This document shows, in pieces, positions 8,143 through 15,145 of a stretch of DNA of 19,641 bases. The first letter of the stretch is position 1. Every line of letters starts with the position of its first letter. Below the pieces are notes generated by a model. The model searched no databases. It was not told the origin of the DNA and saw only the letters and a list, made by a program, of their open reading frames with translations. The stretch is taken from the NCBI GenBank assembly GCA_964529445.1, contig CAZGWJ010000047.1, forward strand, positions 1 through 19,641. The letters run 5' to 3'. Position numbers and translations under genes: made by a program. Source of the DNA: CAZGWJ01 sp964529445 (GTDB lineage: Bacteria > Oederibacteriota > Muellerivitia > Muellerivitales > Muellerivitaceae).

Positions 8143-8196
8143 CCCTGGGCATCAAAAAAGGACCCCGCTCTTCATCAACTGGAAGGGTTTCGTGCC
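8143..8196. repeat. 54-bp perfect direct repeat, copy B (3' end of lipoprotein gene)
   Basis: This is the native-looking copy. On the minus strand it encodes the lipoprotein ending TKPFQLMKSGVLF, its TGA stop and nine further bases. Identity with 6733-6786 stops sharply on both sides. Confidence 0.95.
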
Positions 8197-9300
8197 GCCC
8201 TCGACGTACTGGCTGTAGACCAGCCCGGGCTGGGACGCCGCCGGCAGGAAGGCCGCCGCCCCGTTGAAGGTCCCCGTCGCGCCGTTCACGACGCCCACGC
8301 GCCCGGAAAGCGCCGCCGTTCCGATGTCCGAGAAACGGTACACCCAGGAGCCGTTGTAGAAGCCGTCGAAGGGCGTCGCGGAAACCGGGGTGGCGATGAG
8401 GTGGAGCCCGCCGGCCGAGGAAAAAAGCGCCGGCGCCGAGAAGCCCTGGTCGTATCCGTAGGGCAAGGCCTCGGCCTCCCCCAGGGGGGAGCCCAGGTAC
8501 TCCCAACTGCCCGCCGAGGTCGGGTCGCAAGTCGAACAGCATCGCAGGAGGACGATGCGATGATCCACCCCGGGCTGGACGCAGAGGAGGGCGAGGTACA
8601 GGTTGGAGTCGTAGGCCAGGAGGCCCGGTTCGCTGAAGATGCCGCCGGTGAGCGCCGGGAAGGCCGCGTCGAGAGCCAGGACGGGGCCTCCCCCGAGAGG
8701 CGACTTCGTGTTGCCGCCCGCGGTGTCGTTGTCGGTGCTGTACCCCGCCGAGGTGAAGAGCTTGATCTCGGGAGCGGCAGCGAGTTGGGCGGGGTCCGCC
8801 GCCATCTTCAGGCCGATCCAGGCGTGCTCGGCAAGAAGGCGCAGGTTGTTGACGACCAGGTAATGGTGCCAGACGAGCTTCCAGCGCCGGGCCGCGGGCG
8901 CCTGGGGGTCGAACACGAGGGCGGAGACCTCGTTCTGCCAGGTCCCGGCGTTCAGGGGGGCGGGCAGGGGTGAGAGGTCCACGTCCAGGAAAGGATTCAC
9001 CTCGCCCGCGTCCGAGAAGGAAGCCCCCGCGTCGTCCGAGAAGGCCAGGCGGGTCGAGACGACCTGGGGATTCTGGACGGGCCAGGCCACCGAGGGGTCC
9101 ACGGCGGAATAGCTCATCCAGACGCGGGACGCGGAGGGGTCGGCGGCCAGCGAGGGGTCGAAGGATCCCAGGGAGCCCGACAGGAGGATCGGCGCCGGGA
9201 AGGGCGAGGGAGACGGCGCCGGGGCCGAGGGGGACGTCTTCTTGGAGCAGGCCGGAAGGACCGCCAGGATCAGGAGGGGGATGAGGAGGGACTTGTGCAT
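8152..9300 (-). CDS. Lipoprotein with BNR/sialidase-like repeat, probably beta-propeller
   Basis: This is a lipid-anchored envelope protein of 382 aa. The N-terminus MHKSLLIPLLILAVLPAC is a lipoprotein signal with the lipidated Cys at position 18, followed by a Ser/Pro/Ala-rich tether. The segment RLAFSDDAGASFSDAG fits the BNR (Asp-box) pattern S-x-D-x-G-x-x-F, and blocks such as SRVWMSYSA and NLYLALLCVQPG suggest a sialidase-like propeller. The catalytic residues of a true sialidase cannot be placed, so binding or an unknown hydrolase role are both open. ATG at 9300 is chosen because it opens the signal peptide and has AAAGG six nt upstream; the frame is open to 9471 but that part is not protein-like. 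It is divergent from the GH16 gene across about 340 bp. Its 3' end is duplicated on the far side of the ATPase gene. Confidence 0.8.
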   Translation of the reverse strand: MHKSLLIPLLILAVLPACSKKTSPSAPAPSPSPFPAPILLSGSLGSFDPSLAADPSASRVWMSYSAVDPSVAWPVQNPQVVSTRLAFSDDAGASFSDAGEVNPFLDVDLSPLPAPLNAGTWQNEVSALVFDPQAPAARRWKLVWHHYLVVNNLRLLAEHAWIGLKMAADPAQLAAAPEIKLFTSAGYSTDNDTAGGNTKSPLGGGPVLALDAAFPALTGGIFSEPGLLAYDSNLYLALLCVQPGVDHRIVLLRCCSTCDPTSAGSWEYLGSPLGEAEALPYGYDQGFSAPALFSSAGGLHLIATPVSATPFDGFYNGSWVYRFSDIGTAALSGRVGVVNGATGTFNGAAAFLPAASQPGLVYSQYVEGGTKPFQLMKSGVLF

Positions 9301-9433
9301 GGATGCCTTTCGCGGTCGTTGCCCCCGATGATACCCCGTCCCGTCGCCGGGGAACCGGCCAAGATGCCGGTATTTCACGGTTATTGCCTGACAGCATCCC
9401 CCGGGTAATATATGAACCATGGCTCGACCGGGG

Positions 9434-9560
9434 TTTAATACCGACGAACAATGCCGTCCCAAACACACCATACTGCTTGTTTCGAGGTTGTAAAAACCTT
9501 GTTTGGGCTAGACTCGGATACTGAACCGTGGAAGGGCCCCCTCTCCCGCTTGCGGAAGAG
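9434..9560 (-). repeat. Diverged intergenic repeat, copy 2
   Basis: This sits in the 9301-9641 gap between the divergent lipoprotein and GH16 genes. It shares with 594-735 a short palindromic core (AGGTT-GTAAA-AACCT at 9484-9498), the following TTGTTTGGG, and a pyrimidine tract CCCCCTCTCCC. The latter forms a hairpin with GAGGGCGAGGGGG (9536-9571). The rest of the gap shows no gene. Confidence 0.35.
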
Positions 9561-9641
9561 GGCGAGGGGGTGTTTCGCAATATGGCGTTGCCGGTTTTTT
9601 GGATTGGAGTGAACGACGGTCATGAAAGGATGCCGATCCAT

Positions 9642-10853
9642 ATGCCGATGAATGACCGGACAATTCGCGGGAGGAGCCCCGGGATCCGCCTCTGGATGTG
9701 CCTGTTCGCTTCCCTGTTCCTGGTGCAGGCCGTAAACGCCAAGGATTACAAGGCCGCCGAGATCCGGACCGCCGTGTCGTACCTGTATGGACGGTTCGAG
9801 GCGAGGATGCTGGCGTCCGACAAGAGCGGGATGCTGTCCACGCTTTTCACCTTCAACGACGAGAACTTCACGACACCCCAATGGAACGAACTGGACGTGG
9901 AGGTGCTCGGCCGGTACGACGACCGGGTGCAGTTCAACGTCATCACCTACAACCACGTGATGCACGAGCACATGCACCTGTTGTCGAAGGACCCCACCCG
10001 CTGCTTCATCACCTATGCCATCGAGTGGACCCCGACCTATGTGGCCTGGTTCATCGACGGGACCGAGGTGTACCGCGATTCCGGCGCTCACATCGCCCAG
10101 CTGACCTTCACCCAGAAGTTCATGTTGAACCACTGGGCCACGAACCTGTCGGCCTGGGCGGGCGTCTTCGACCCGGCCTCGCTCCCGGCCTACGCCTACT
10201 ACGATTTCGCCTCCTACTATGCCTACACCCCCGGAAGCGGGAACTACGGGACCGGGAACAACTTCACCCTCGCGTGGAAGGACGACTTCAACGCCTTCGA
10301 CGCCGTCCGGTGGCGCACCGCGTCGCACACCTTCGACGAGAACCTCTGCGATTTCACGCCCCAGAACGCGGTCGTCAAGGACGGCCACCTGGTGCTGGCG
10401 ATCACGGACCCCTACACCCTGGGATTCAACGGAGAGATACCGGCCGATTGCCCCTCCCCGACCCCCTCCTTCACCCCCACGCCCACCTTGTCCCCGACGC
10501 GGACGCCGACTCCCGATCCCTTCTATACGCCCCCGCCGACGCCGACCCCCGCCCCGGCGCAAGGGGAATGCGGCTCCGTTCTCGTCTCGCCCGCCTACCC
10601 GAACCCGGCCTCGTCGGATCAGGCTTTCCGTTTCGATTACCAGGCGCCCTGTCCGGTCGCCGTGACGTGGGAGCTGTTCAGCCATTCATTCCGGAGGATC
10701 CGCTCGGAAACCGCCGTGATCGAGGGCCTGGGCACCCTGACCTGGGACTTGAAGGATCGATGGGGGGCCGAGGTCGCCAACGGCACGTATCACATCCGTT
10801 TCCGGGTCGGCGGATCCGAGATCGCACGCCAGAAACTCATGGTGTTGAGATAG
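9642..10853 (+). CDS. Secreted GH16 beta-glucanase, circularly permuted (Fibrobacter lichenase-like), with C-terminal sorting-type domain
   Basis: This is an exported endo-beta-1,3(1,4)-glucanase-like enzyme of 403 aa. The signal peptide covers residues 1-33 (hydrophobic WMCLFASLFLVQ, cleavage after VNA). The GH16 catalytic motif is WNELDVEVLG with Glu83, Asp85 and Glu87 (E-x-D-x-E). The order is permuted: the strand beginning AEIRT...YGRFEARM comes first, and the part normally N-terminal (DDFNAFDAVRW...HTFDENLCDFT...KDGHLVLAITD, 214-256) follows the catalytic half. That is the arrangement known for the Fibrobacter succinogenes 1,3-1,4-beta-glucanase. A Thr/Pro linker (~271-310) leads to an SPAYPNP...LTWDLKDRWG domain (~317-403), like the end of the protease, suggesting a shared export or anchoring route. 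Start: ATG at 9642, with AAAGGA 11 nt upstream; 9630 and 9648 are alternatives. Exact glucan specificity cannot be told. Confidence 0.9.
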   Translation: MPMNDRTIRGRSPGIRLWMCLFASLFLVQAVNAKDYKAAEIRTAVSYLYGRFEARMLASDKSGMLSTLFTFNDENFTTPQWNELDVEVLGRYDDRVQFNVITYNHVMHEHMHLLSKDPTRCFITYAIEWTPTYVAWFIDGTEVYRDSGAHIAQLTFTQKFMLNHWATNLSAWAGVFDPASLPAYAYYDFASYYAYTPGSGNYGTGNNFTLAWKDDFNAFDAVRWRTASHTFDENLCDFTPQNAVVKDGHLVLAITDPYTLGFNGEIPADCPSPTPSFTPTPTLSPTRTPTPDPFYTPPPTPTPAPAQGECGSVLVSPAYPNPASSDQAFRFDYQAPCPVAVTWELFSHSFRRIRSETAVIEGLGTLTWDLKDRWGAEVANGTYHIRFRVGGSEIARQKLMVLR

Positions 10854-10909
10854 CGGGATAGGCATCAGGCCGGAGGGCGGCCAACGACGCAAGGGGCCGC
10901 GAAATGGAA

Positions 10910-10937
10910 AACCCGGGCCTCTCGCGAGACCCGGGTT
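10910..10937. terminator. Hairpin terminator between convergent GH16 and Fic genes
   Basis: AACCCGGG (10910-10917) pairs with CCCGGGTT (10930-10937), enclosing the palindrome TCTCGCGAGA. It lies 57 nt after the GH16 stop. On the minus strand it is followed by TTTTCC, so it could also stop leftward transcripts from the Fic side. Confidence 0.65.
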
Positions 10938-11107
10938 CGTGAAGAGCATTCAAAAGATCGATCAGGCGAGCAGTCGATGGCTTCGACTCCCCTGTAGTAG
11001 AGCCCACAGCACACTTCAGGGCAGGCCTGCGGTGGTTTCGACAAGCTCACCACAGGTCAGTCGATCGCAATATTTCACATCATTTTACGATCGGTTTTGT
11101 TGCTCCA

Positions 11108-11134
11108 CCATTTTCCCGCATCACGGGAAAATGG
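11108..11134. repeat. Perfect 11-bp stem-loop abutting repeat R1
   Basis: CCATTTTCCCG-CATCA-CGGGAAAATGG is a perfect stem with a 5-nt loop. Its right arm supplies the ATGG that opens repeat R1. No T-run follows, so it is not a typical terminator. The adjoining 10938-11107 stretch has no gene; it holds a TTCGACAAGCTCACCACAGG segment, also seen imperfectly near 720-740. Confidence 0.7.
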
Positions 11135-11235
11135 TAGCCCAAACGGTTTCGAGTTGGAACCAGACCATCCAATGGCTGAAGTATGCACAGACACTTCGAA
11201 GCGTCGATGGTTCCACGATCGACAGAAACGCTTGA
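11131..11235 (+). repeat. Dispersed structured repeat R1 (encodes MVAQTVSSWN... peptide)
   Basis: This is the first of four related copies. The core is TGGTAGCCC-N4-GGTTTCGAGTTGGAACC followed 12 nt later by GGCT. As an ORF it starts with ATG and gives a 34-aa peptide with VAQTVSSWN, then QWL, ending DRNA before TGA. See R2-R4 for the shared pattern. Confidence 0.7.
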
Positions 11236-11352
11236 CGCGGTCCAACAAGGCGGGAATCGGTTGTTACGATTTCGATCTGGCATGTTAATCCTGCATTTCG
11301 CCCATCCGGCATCCCTTTAAATGTCAAATTCTTATTACCCCTATTATTACCC

Positions 11353-12408
11353 TTATTTTGAGATAGTACCCTTTTTCTCCCAGGAAGCCCCGGGACCGTG
11401 TCCCAGGCAACTAAGTAGGCCAGACTTCTTCATGTCCCTTAACACCTTTCGGACCATGTCACGGCTGACGCCTGGGCAAGCCCGCTCGACCTCGGACAGG
11501 GTGAAGGTTCCACGTAACTTCCCTATGGCGGCCTGGACGATCTCGGTCTTGGCGCCGCGCGGCTCATGGGTGGACCCCACCCGATCCTCGAAGTCGCGGT
11601 AGGCCTCGCGCAGTATGAAGAGTACGTAATTGATGTAGGGCCACGGATCGTGCTTGCCCTCATGCCACCCCCGGGAACTTTCCTCCAGGGTTTCGTAGTA
11701 CCGATCCTTATTACGCTCGATCAGCTTCTCCAGGCTGATATATCGCCCGACTTCCAGGCCCAGGTGGTAGCACTGTTGCAGTAGGAGAAGCCTGGAAACG
11801 CGGCCATTGCCGTCCCGGAAGGGGTGGATGCAGAGAAAGTCCAGGTTAAAGGCCGCCATTACGATGGCGGGCGGTACCTTCCCATCGCGGATGAAGGTAT
11901 CCCAGTCGGCAACCAAGTCCTTGACGGACTGCTTCGTCTTTGCGGCCGATACGGTCTTGAACCTGACCCGCACACGGCCATCCGGATACTTCTCGATAAT
12001 ATCGCCGTCCTTTTCCTTGTACCGGCCGGCATCGCCCGTCTTGGCTTTTGCCAACCGGTGCAGTTCGAGAATGGTTTTCTCGCTCACCGGCAACCGGCCG
12101 TCTTTCTCATGAATAAGACTCAAAGCGTCCCTATAGCCGCGCACTTCCTCCTCGTCGCGGTCCTTCAACGCCGTGTCACCCAAGATCACTTTCATGACAC
12201 GGCCAGGATCCACTTCCACGCCTTCGATGCGGTTGGACGAAACCGCGCTTTCGATCATGGCGTGTTCCCGGAGAGCCTTGAGCCTTTGGGGAGACTGTTT
12301 CGTGAACAGGGCTTGCTTGCCCTTGTATTCCGCAATGGAAGAGAGGCCCCACGCGGTCATCACGGGGACAGCGCCATCCTTCTTTGCCAATTGTTGAAAC
12401 GTCCTCAT
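11353..12408 (-). CDS. Fic-domain protein (AMPylase type) with N-terminal inhibitory motif and C-terminal winged helix
   Basis: Fic enzymes transfer AMP or another nucleotide moiety to hydroxyl side chains of target proteins. This 351-aa protein has the complete active-site motif HPFRDGNGR (195-203) with the catalytic His195. An inhibitory-helix motif S-x-x-x-E-G (SNRIEG, ~58-63) lies upstream of the core, the class II arrangement in which one chain restrains its own activity. The N-terminal ~50 residues look like the usual Fic_N region. The C-terminal ~285-345 (KTEIVQAAIGKLRGTFTLSEVERACPG...MVRKVLRDMKKSGLL; positions approximate) is a winged-helix DNA-binding unit, suggesting self-regulation. 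No Shine-Dalgarno precedes ATG 12408; an 11-bp dyad, GATTT-C-AAATC on the minus strand, lies about 20 nt upstream. The gene occupies the R1-R2 interval alone. The cellular target is unknown. Confidence 0.93.
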   Translation of the reverse strand: MRTFQQLAKKDGAVPVMTAWGLSSIAEYKGKQALFTKQSPQRLKALREHAMIESAVSSNRIEGVEVDPGRVMKVILGDTALKDRDEEEVRGYRDALSLIHEKDGRLPVSEKTILELHRLAKAKTGDAGRYKEKDGDIIEKYPDGRVRVRFKTVSAAKTKQSVKDLVADWDTFIRDGKVPPAIVMAAFNLDFLCIHPFRDGNGRVSRLLLLQQCYHLGLEVGRYISLEKLIERNKDRYYETLEESSRGWHEGKHDPWPYINYVLFILREAYRDFEDRVGSTHEPRGAKTEIVQAAIGKLRGTFTLSEVERACPGVSRDMVRKVLRDMKKSGLLSCLGHGPGASWEKKGTISK

Positions 12409-12761
12409 AAACGCAATACCCGTGATTTGAAATCAAGCACTTTTTGACATTTTAAGTCTTCCCATATGATTGGGCGATCAAATTCAACCCGGTAAAAGCC
12501 GGAATAAGACGATTAAATCGGCATGAGGACTGAGCCCGTGCCGCGCAGGAGCAACAATAGCGCCAGGAAAACCAATTACAGATCTAAATCAATTAAGTTC
12601 ATCCTGTAGGATTCGGATTCCATTAACCTTTGGGTCCGAGCGGGGATAGGCGGATATAGAGACTTCTCGAGGCAGTAGAATCATCCAGATAATATCATCG
12701 AACCAGCGAACCGTCTTGCATCTACAGGCTTTTAGGTTCGTCCGGCGCATCAAAAGAGAAA
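12409..12761. other. AT-richer intergenic stretch between Fic gene and R2
   Basis: There is no convincing gene here. A minus-strand frame (12589-12924, 111 aa) stays open but crosses repeat R2 and the end of the next gene, has no family I recognise and no ribosome site. It may be a fragment of an older coding region. Base composition is lower in GC than the flanks. Confidence 0.4.
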
Positions 12762-12884
12762 TTGGTAGCCCGAGCGGTTTCGAGTTGGAACCACTTGGTC
12801 GAGTGGCTAAATGAAATGTATCAGCTGAAAACAACACAATCGGAGCTTCATCCAGCACGGATATGCGCGCCTCGCAACGCTTGA
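12762..12884 (+). repeat. Dispersed structured repeat R2 (encodes LVARAVSSWN... peptide)
   Basis: Its core has nested inverted repeats: outer TAGCC (12766-12770) with GGCTA (12805-12809), and inner GGTTTC-GAGTT-GGAACC. Read from TTG it gives 40 aa with VARAVSSWNHLVEWLNEMYQLK and ends PRNA-TGA, close to the DRNA-TGA end of R1. It lies between the Fic start and the end of the second ATPase gene. Confidence 0.75.
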
Positions 12885-12892
12885 TCAGAATG

Positions 12893-14113
12893 TCAAACGA
12901 CTCCGTGAAGAGCCTCGGCGGCACCCGCCACCAGGATCTCCTTGTCCCGCACCTTGTGGGTCGTCCAAGTCGGTTTCCGAACCAATTGAACGGCTCTTTT
13001 GCATGGCAGCATCCCGATAAACCGCGACCAGTTTTCGGACAGGTCGGTTTCGCGGTACTTCACCTCGACCGGAAGCCAGGGGATGCCATCCCGGACGATC
13101 AGGAAGTCGATTTCGCGCTTTTCCTTGTCCCTGAGGTAGAAAAGTTCGAATGCGCCCTCGCCGGTATCCGACCAGTAGTGGCACGCCTTCAGGAGGTGGC
13201 AGGCGACCAGGTTCTCGAACCGGGCCGACTCATCCTTGACGGCGGCATAGTCGAATAGATAAACCTTGCCCTCCCGGCGCAGCGACCGGGTGATGTTGCG
13301 GCTGTACGGTTTGATCTCGAAAAGGTAATAAAGTTCTTTGAGATAGGTCAGCCATCGGCGCAGCGTATCGAAGGAGATGTCCATGTCCTCGCGCAAGGAA
13401 TTCAGGCTGAACAACGACCCGACCCTCTCGGGTATCAAGGAGGCCATCAGTTCAAGGCGTCCGAGGTCCGGCAGGCGGCTGATATCACGGAGGTCCTCGC
13501 GGATGACCGATTGTTCATGCGTGGTCCTCCACAATCTCGCGCTCTTATCGTTCCGTCCGAACAAGGGTTCCGGGAAGGGGCCGAACCTCATAAGCGAGTC
13601 CAGATGCTTTTCCAACCCGGGGTTGATACGGGTCGGCCGACGGAAGATCGAACCCATCGCCTCATCCGGTTCCGGGACACCCTTCTGCTCCATCTCCCGG
13701 ATGGAAAACGGGTGGAGCCGGAAATGGAAGAACCTCCCCATCAAGCTGTCACTGCCCCTCCGGAAGACGTTCAAACGCGCACTGCCGGTGACGAGGAAAT
13801 CGCAAGGCGAAGTCAACGTGTCATAAATCCCCTTGAGGTTGCGCTTCCACAAACGGTCCTTGTGGATTTCATCAAGCACGACGATCGGGATCCTGCCCCG
13901 TTCAGCCCGGGGAACGATGGAGGATGGTTTTCGCGCCCATGTTCGGCGGAATTCGGCATCGTCCCAGTTGTGGTACTGCCCGGCCCGGCGGTTTTCGAGG
14001 ATCATTTTGGCGAAAGTCGTTTTTCCACACTGACGGGGACCGGATATCATCGCGATCTTATGCTTGGCAAAACAAAGGGTCTCGATCGCAGGGGTAAGAT
14101 AGCGCTTGAGCAT
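12893..14113 (-). CDS. AAA-14/DUF4143 family ATPase (copy 2)
   Basis: This is a 406-aa P-loop ATPase of the same general type as the one at 6765-7997, but clearly diverged from it. Walker A is GPRQCGKTT (25-33), Walker B is VVLDEIH (78-84) with LVTGSARL after it. The DUF4143 part carries Glu300 (RFENLVA), REIDFLIV with Asp336, and PVEVKY with Glu350 and Lys352, a PD-(D/E)XK-like set. The frame is open to GTG 14197, but a near-consensus promoter lies inside that extension, placing the transcription start right at ATG 14113 (MLKRYLTPAIETL). A leaderless mRNA starting there explains the missing Shine-Dalgarno. The gene sits alone between repeats R2 and R3. The role is unknown; such ATPases are common in accessory cassettes. 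Confidence 0.88.
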   Translation of the reverse strand: MLKRYLTPAIETLCFAKHKIAMISGPRQCGKTTFAKMILENRRAGQYHNWDDAEFRRTWARKPSSIVPRAERGRIPIVVLDEIHKDRLWKRNLKGIYDTLTSPCDFLVTGSARLNVFRRGSDSLMGRFFHFRLHPFSIREMEQKGVPEPDEAMGSIFRRPTRINPGLEKHLDSLMRFGPFPEPLFGRNDKSARLWRTTHEQSVIREDLRDISRLPDLGRLELMASLIPERVGSLFSLNSLREDMDISFDTLRRWLTYLKELYYLFEIKPYSRNITRSLRREGKVYLFDYAAVKDESARFENLVACHLLKACHYWSDTGEGAFELFYLRDKEKREIDFLIVRDGIPWLPVEVKYRETDLSENWSRFIGMLPCKRAVQLVRKPTWTTHKVRDKEILVAGAAEALHGVV

Positions 14114-14120
14114 GCTGACC

Positions 14121-14149
14121 ATACTACGGTCTGTCCGCAGTTTGGTCAA
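14121..14149 (-). promoter_or_regulatory. Sigma-70-type promoter of ATPase-2, probably giving leaderless mRNA
   Basis: On the minus strand TTGACC, a 17-bp spacer and TAGTAT are followed by 7 nt and then the ATG at 14113. Transcription would start at or within a base or two of that ATG. Confidence 0.7.
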
Positions 14150-14220
14150 TTCAAGACTTTGACCGGGGGACCTCAGAATACGCGGCCAAACCGCCACGGC
14201 AGAATATCCACAAAAGAAAT

Positions 14221-14301
14221 TTGGTAGCCCAGGCGGTTTCGGGTTGGAACCAAATCATTGTTTGGCTTACGGCTTTATATAAGATCACGGAAAACCATTG
14301 A
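14221..14301 (+). repeat. Dispersed structured repeat R3 (encodes LVAQAVSGWN... peptide)
   Basis: It is the same core as R1, R2 and R4: TAGCC, 5 nt, GGTTTCGGGTTGGAACC, 12 nt, GGCTT. Read from TTG it gives 26 aa with VAQAVSGWNQIIVWLTALYKIT before TGA. It fills most of the gap between the divergent ATPase-2 and antitoxin genes. Confidence 0.75.
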
Positions 14302-14332
14302 TTTCATGATATATCAGAAGTAATATTCTTCT
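14298..14332 (+). promoter_or_regulatory. Promoter and operator of the toxin-antitoxin pair
   Basis: TTGATT (14298-14303), a 17-bp spacer and TAATAT (14321-14326) form a strong promoter. Two dyads overlap it: TGATATATCA (14307-14316) in the spacer and AGAAG-TAATATT-CTTCT (14316-14332) over the -10 box. Antitoxins of this class bind such sites to repress their own operon. AGGAGG at 14346 serves the antitoxin start. Confidence 0.75.
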
Positions 14333-14356
14333 AGATATTTCTTGCAGGAGGCACCC

Positions 14357-14584
14357 ATGTCGAAAACCCACGCATTCGCGACCCGTCTACCCGCCGACCT
14401 CACGTTGGCCCTGGACGAGACCTGCCGCCGGTTGGGACTACGGAAGAACTTCGTGGTGGAGGCCGCCCTGAAGGAGAAATTGGAGGACCTGCTCGACGCG
14501 GAGGACCTCAAGGAGTCCGTCAGCAACGCGTCCGGATTTCACGCCTGGGATGGAGTGAAAAAGAGTCTGAAGGGCGGCAAGTAA
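14357..14584 (+). CDS. Antitoxin, ribbon-helix-helix type, of a RelE/ParE-like module
   Basis: This small DNA-binding antitoxin (75 aa) would neutralise the toxin encoded just downstream and repress the shared promoter. The N-terminal FATRLPADLTLALDETCRRLGLRKNFVVEAALKE pattern (shown here only as a description of residues ~6-40) is a ribbon-helix-helix fold: a short strand, then two helices with LRKNFVVEAALKEKL. The C-terminal tail, rich in charged residues with the segment FHAWDGVKKSLKGGK, would wrap the toxin. AGGAGG six nt before ATG 14357 fixes the start; the frame upstream has no proper start. The toxin begins 4 nt after the stop, so the two are translationally coupled. Both lie alone between R3 and R4. 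Confidence 0.85.
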   Translation: MSKTHAFATRLPADLTLALDETCRRLGLRKNFVVEAALKEKLEDLLDAEDLKESVSNASGFHAWDGVKKSLKGGK

Positions 14585-14588
14585 GTCC

Positions 14589-14849
14589 GTGTCCTACCGC
14601 CTCGAACTGGAAACCCGCGCCCTGCGGGAGTTGAAGGGACTGTCCCGTGAAGTTCAGGCCCTGATCACCCCGGTATTGGACGACCTTCAAAACGATCCGC
14701 GGCCGCCCGGAACCAAGAAGATCACGGGTCATCCAGGTTACCGCATCCGGAAAGGCCAATACCGGATCCTATACACCGTGAACGACGAGCAAAAGCTGGT
14801 GCGGGTTTACCGGATCGGTCACCGCCGGGATGTCTACCGTCGTCTATAA
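14589..14849 (+). CDS. Toxin of the RelE/ParE superfamily
   Basis: This 86-aa protein shows the RelE/ParE pattern: an N-terminal YRLELETRALRELKGL strand-helix, a central helix with PVLDDLQNDP, PPGTKKITGHPGYRIRKG with the conserved GYRIR, then YRILYTVND and VRVYRIGHRRDVYRRL. The YRI...YRILY...IGHRRDVY arrangement is closest to RelE-type mRNA-cleaving toxins, with Arg and His residues near the end available for catalysis. ParE-type gyrase inhibition cannot be excluded by sequence alone. The start is GTG, 4 nt after the antitoxin stop. No other gene lies before repeat R4. Confidence 0.9.
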   Translation: MSYRLELETRALRELKGLSREVQALITPVLDDLQNDPRPPGTKKITGHPGYRIRKGQYRILYTVNDEQKLVRVYRIGHRRDVYRRL

Positions 14850-14923
14850 TACCGCCCTATATCAATCGGCCAATCACCTGAATGCTCGGCCAGGCAAGCC
14901 GTTCAGATATCCCGCAGACAAAT

Positions 14924-15145
14924 ATGGTAGCCCAGGCGCTTTCGAGTTGGAACCCTATCGTCGAGTGGCTAAATGGTGTTTATCGCCTCAAGGTCGCCAA
15001 TGTTCGGACATGGAACAGTTTGGATTTCAAAAAGACCGGCCATTGGTGGTGGATCACATCCTTCAAAGCGATGCGTCGACCGGTCCGGAATCGGCGAATA
15101 GGCTACGGCGTACAGTATTCCGCGCTGATCAGAAAGTCGTTATAA
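14924..15145 (+). repeat. Dispersed structured repeat R4 (encodes MVAQALSSWN... ORF)
   Basis: It has the same core as R2, with TAGCC and GGCTA arms and the inner GCTTTCGAGTTGGAACC. Read from ATG it is open for 73 codons, beginning VAQALSSWNPIVEWLNGVYRLK. After about residue 24 it no longer resembles the other copies, and its last 43 bp overlap the end of the convergent lipoprotein gene. The conserved repeat is therefore 14924-14995 or so. Confidence 0.7.

Noticed and set aside
12589..12924. 111-aa minus-strand frame
   Set aside because: It overlaps repeat R2 and the end of the ATPase-2 gene in another phase, with no known family; at best a relic.
11131..14992. R1-R4 as classical integron attC sites
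   Set aside because: The GTTRRRY and RYYYAAC ends are missing and no integron integrase is visible.
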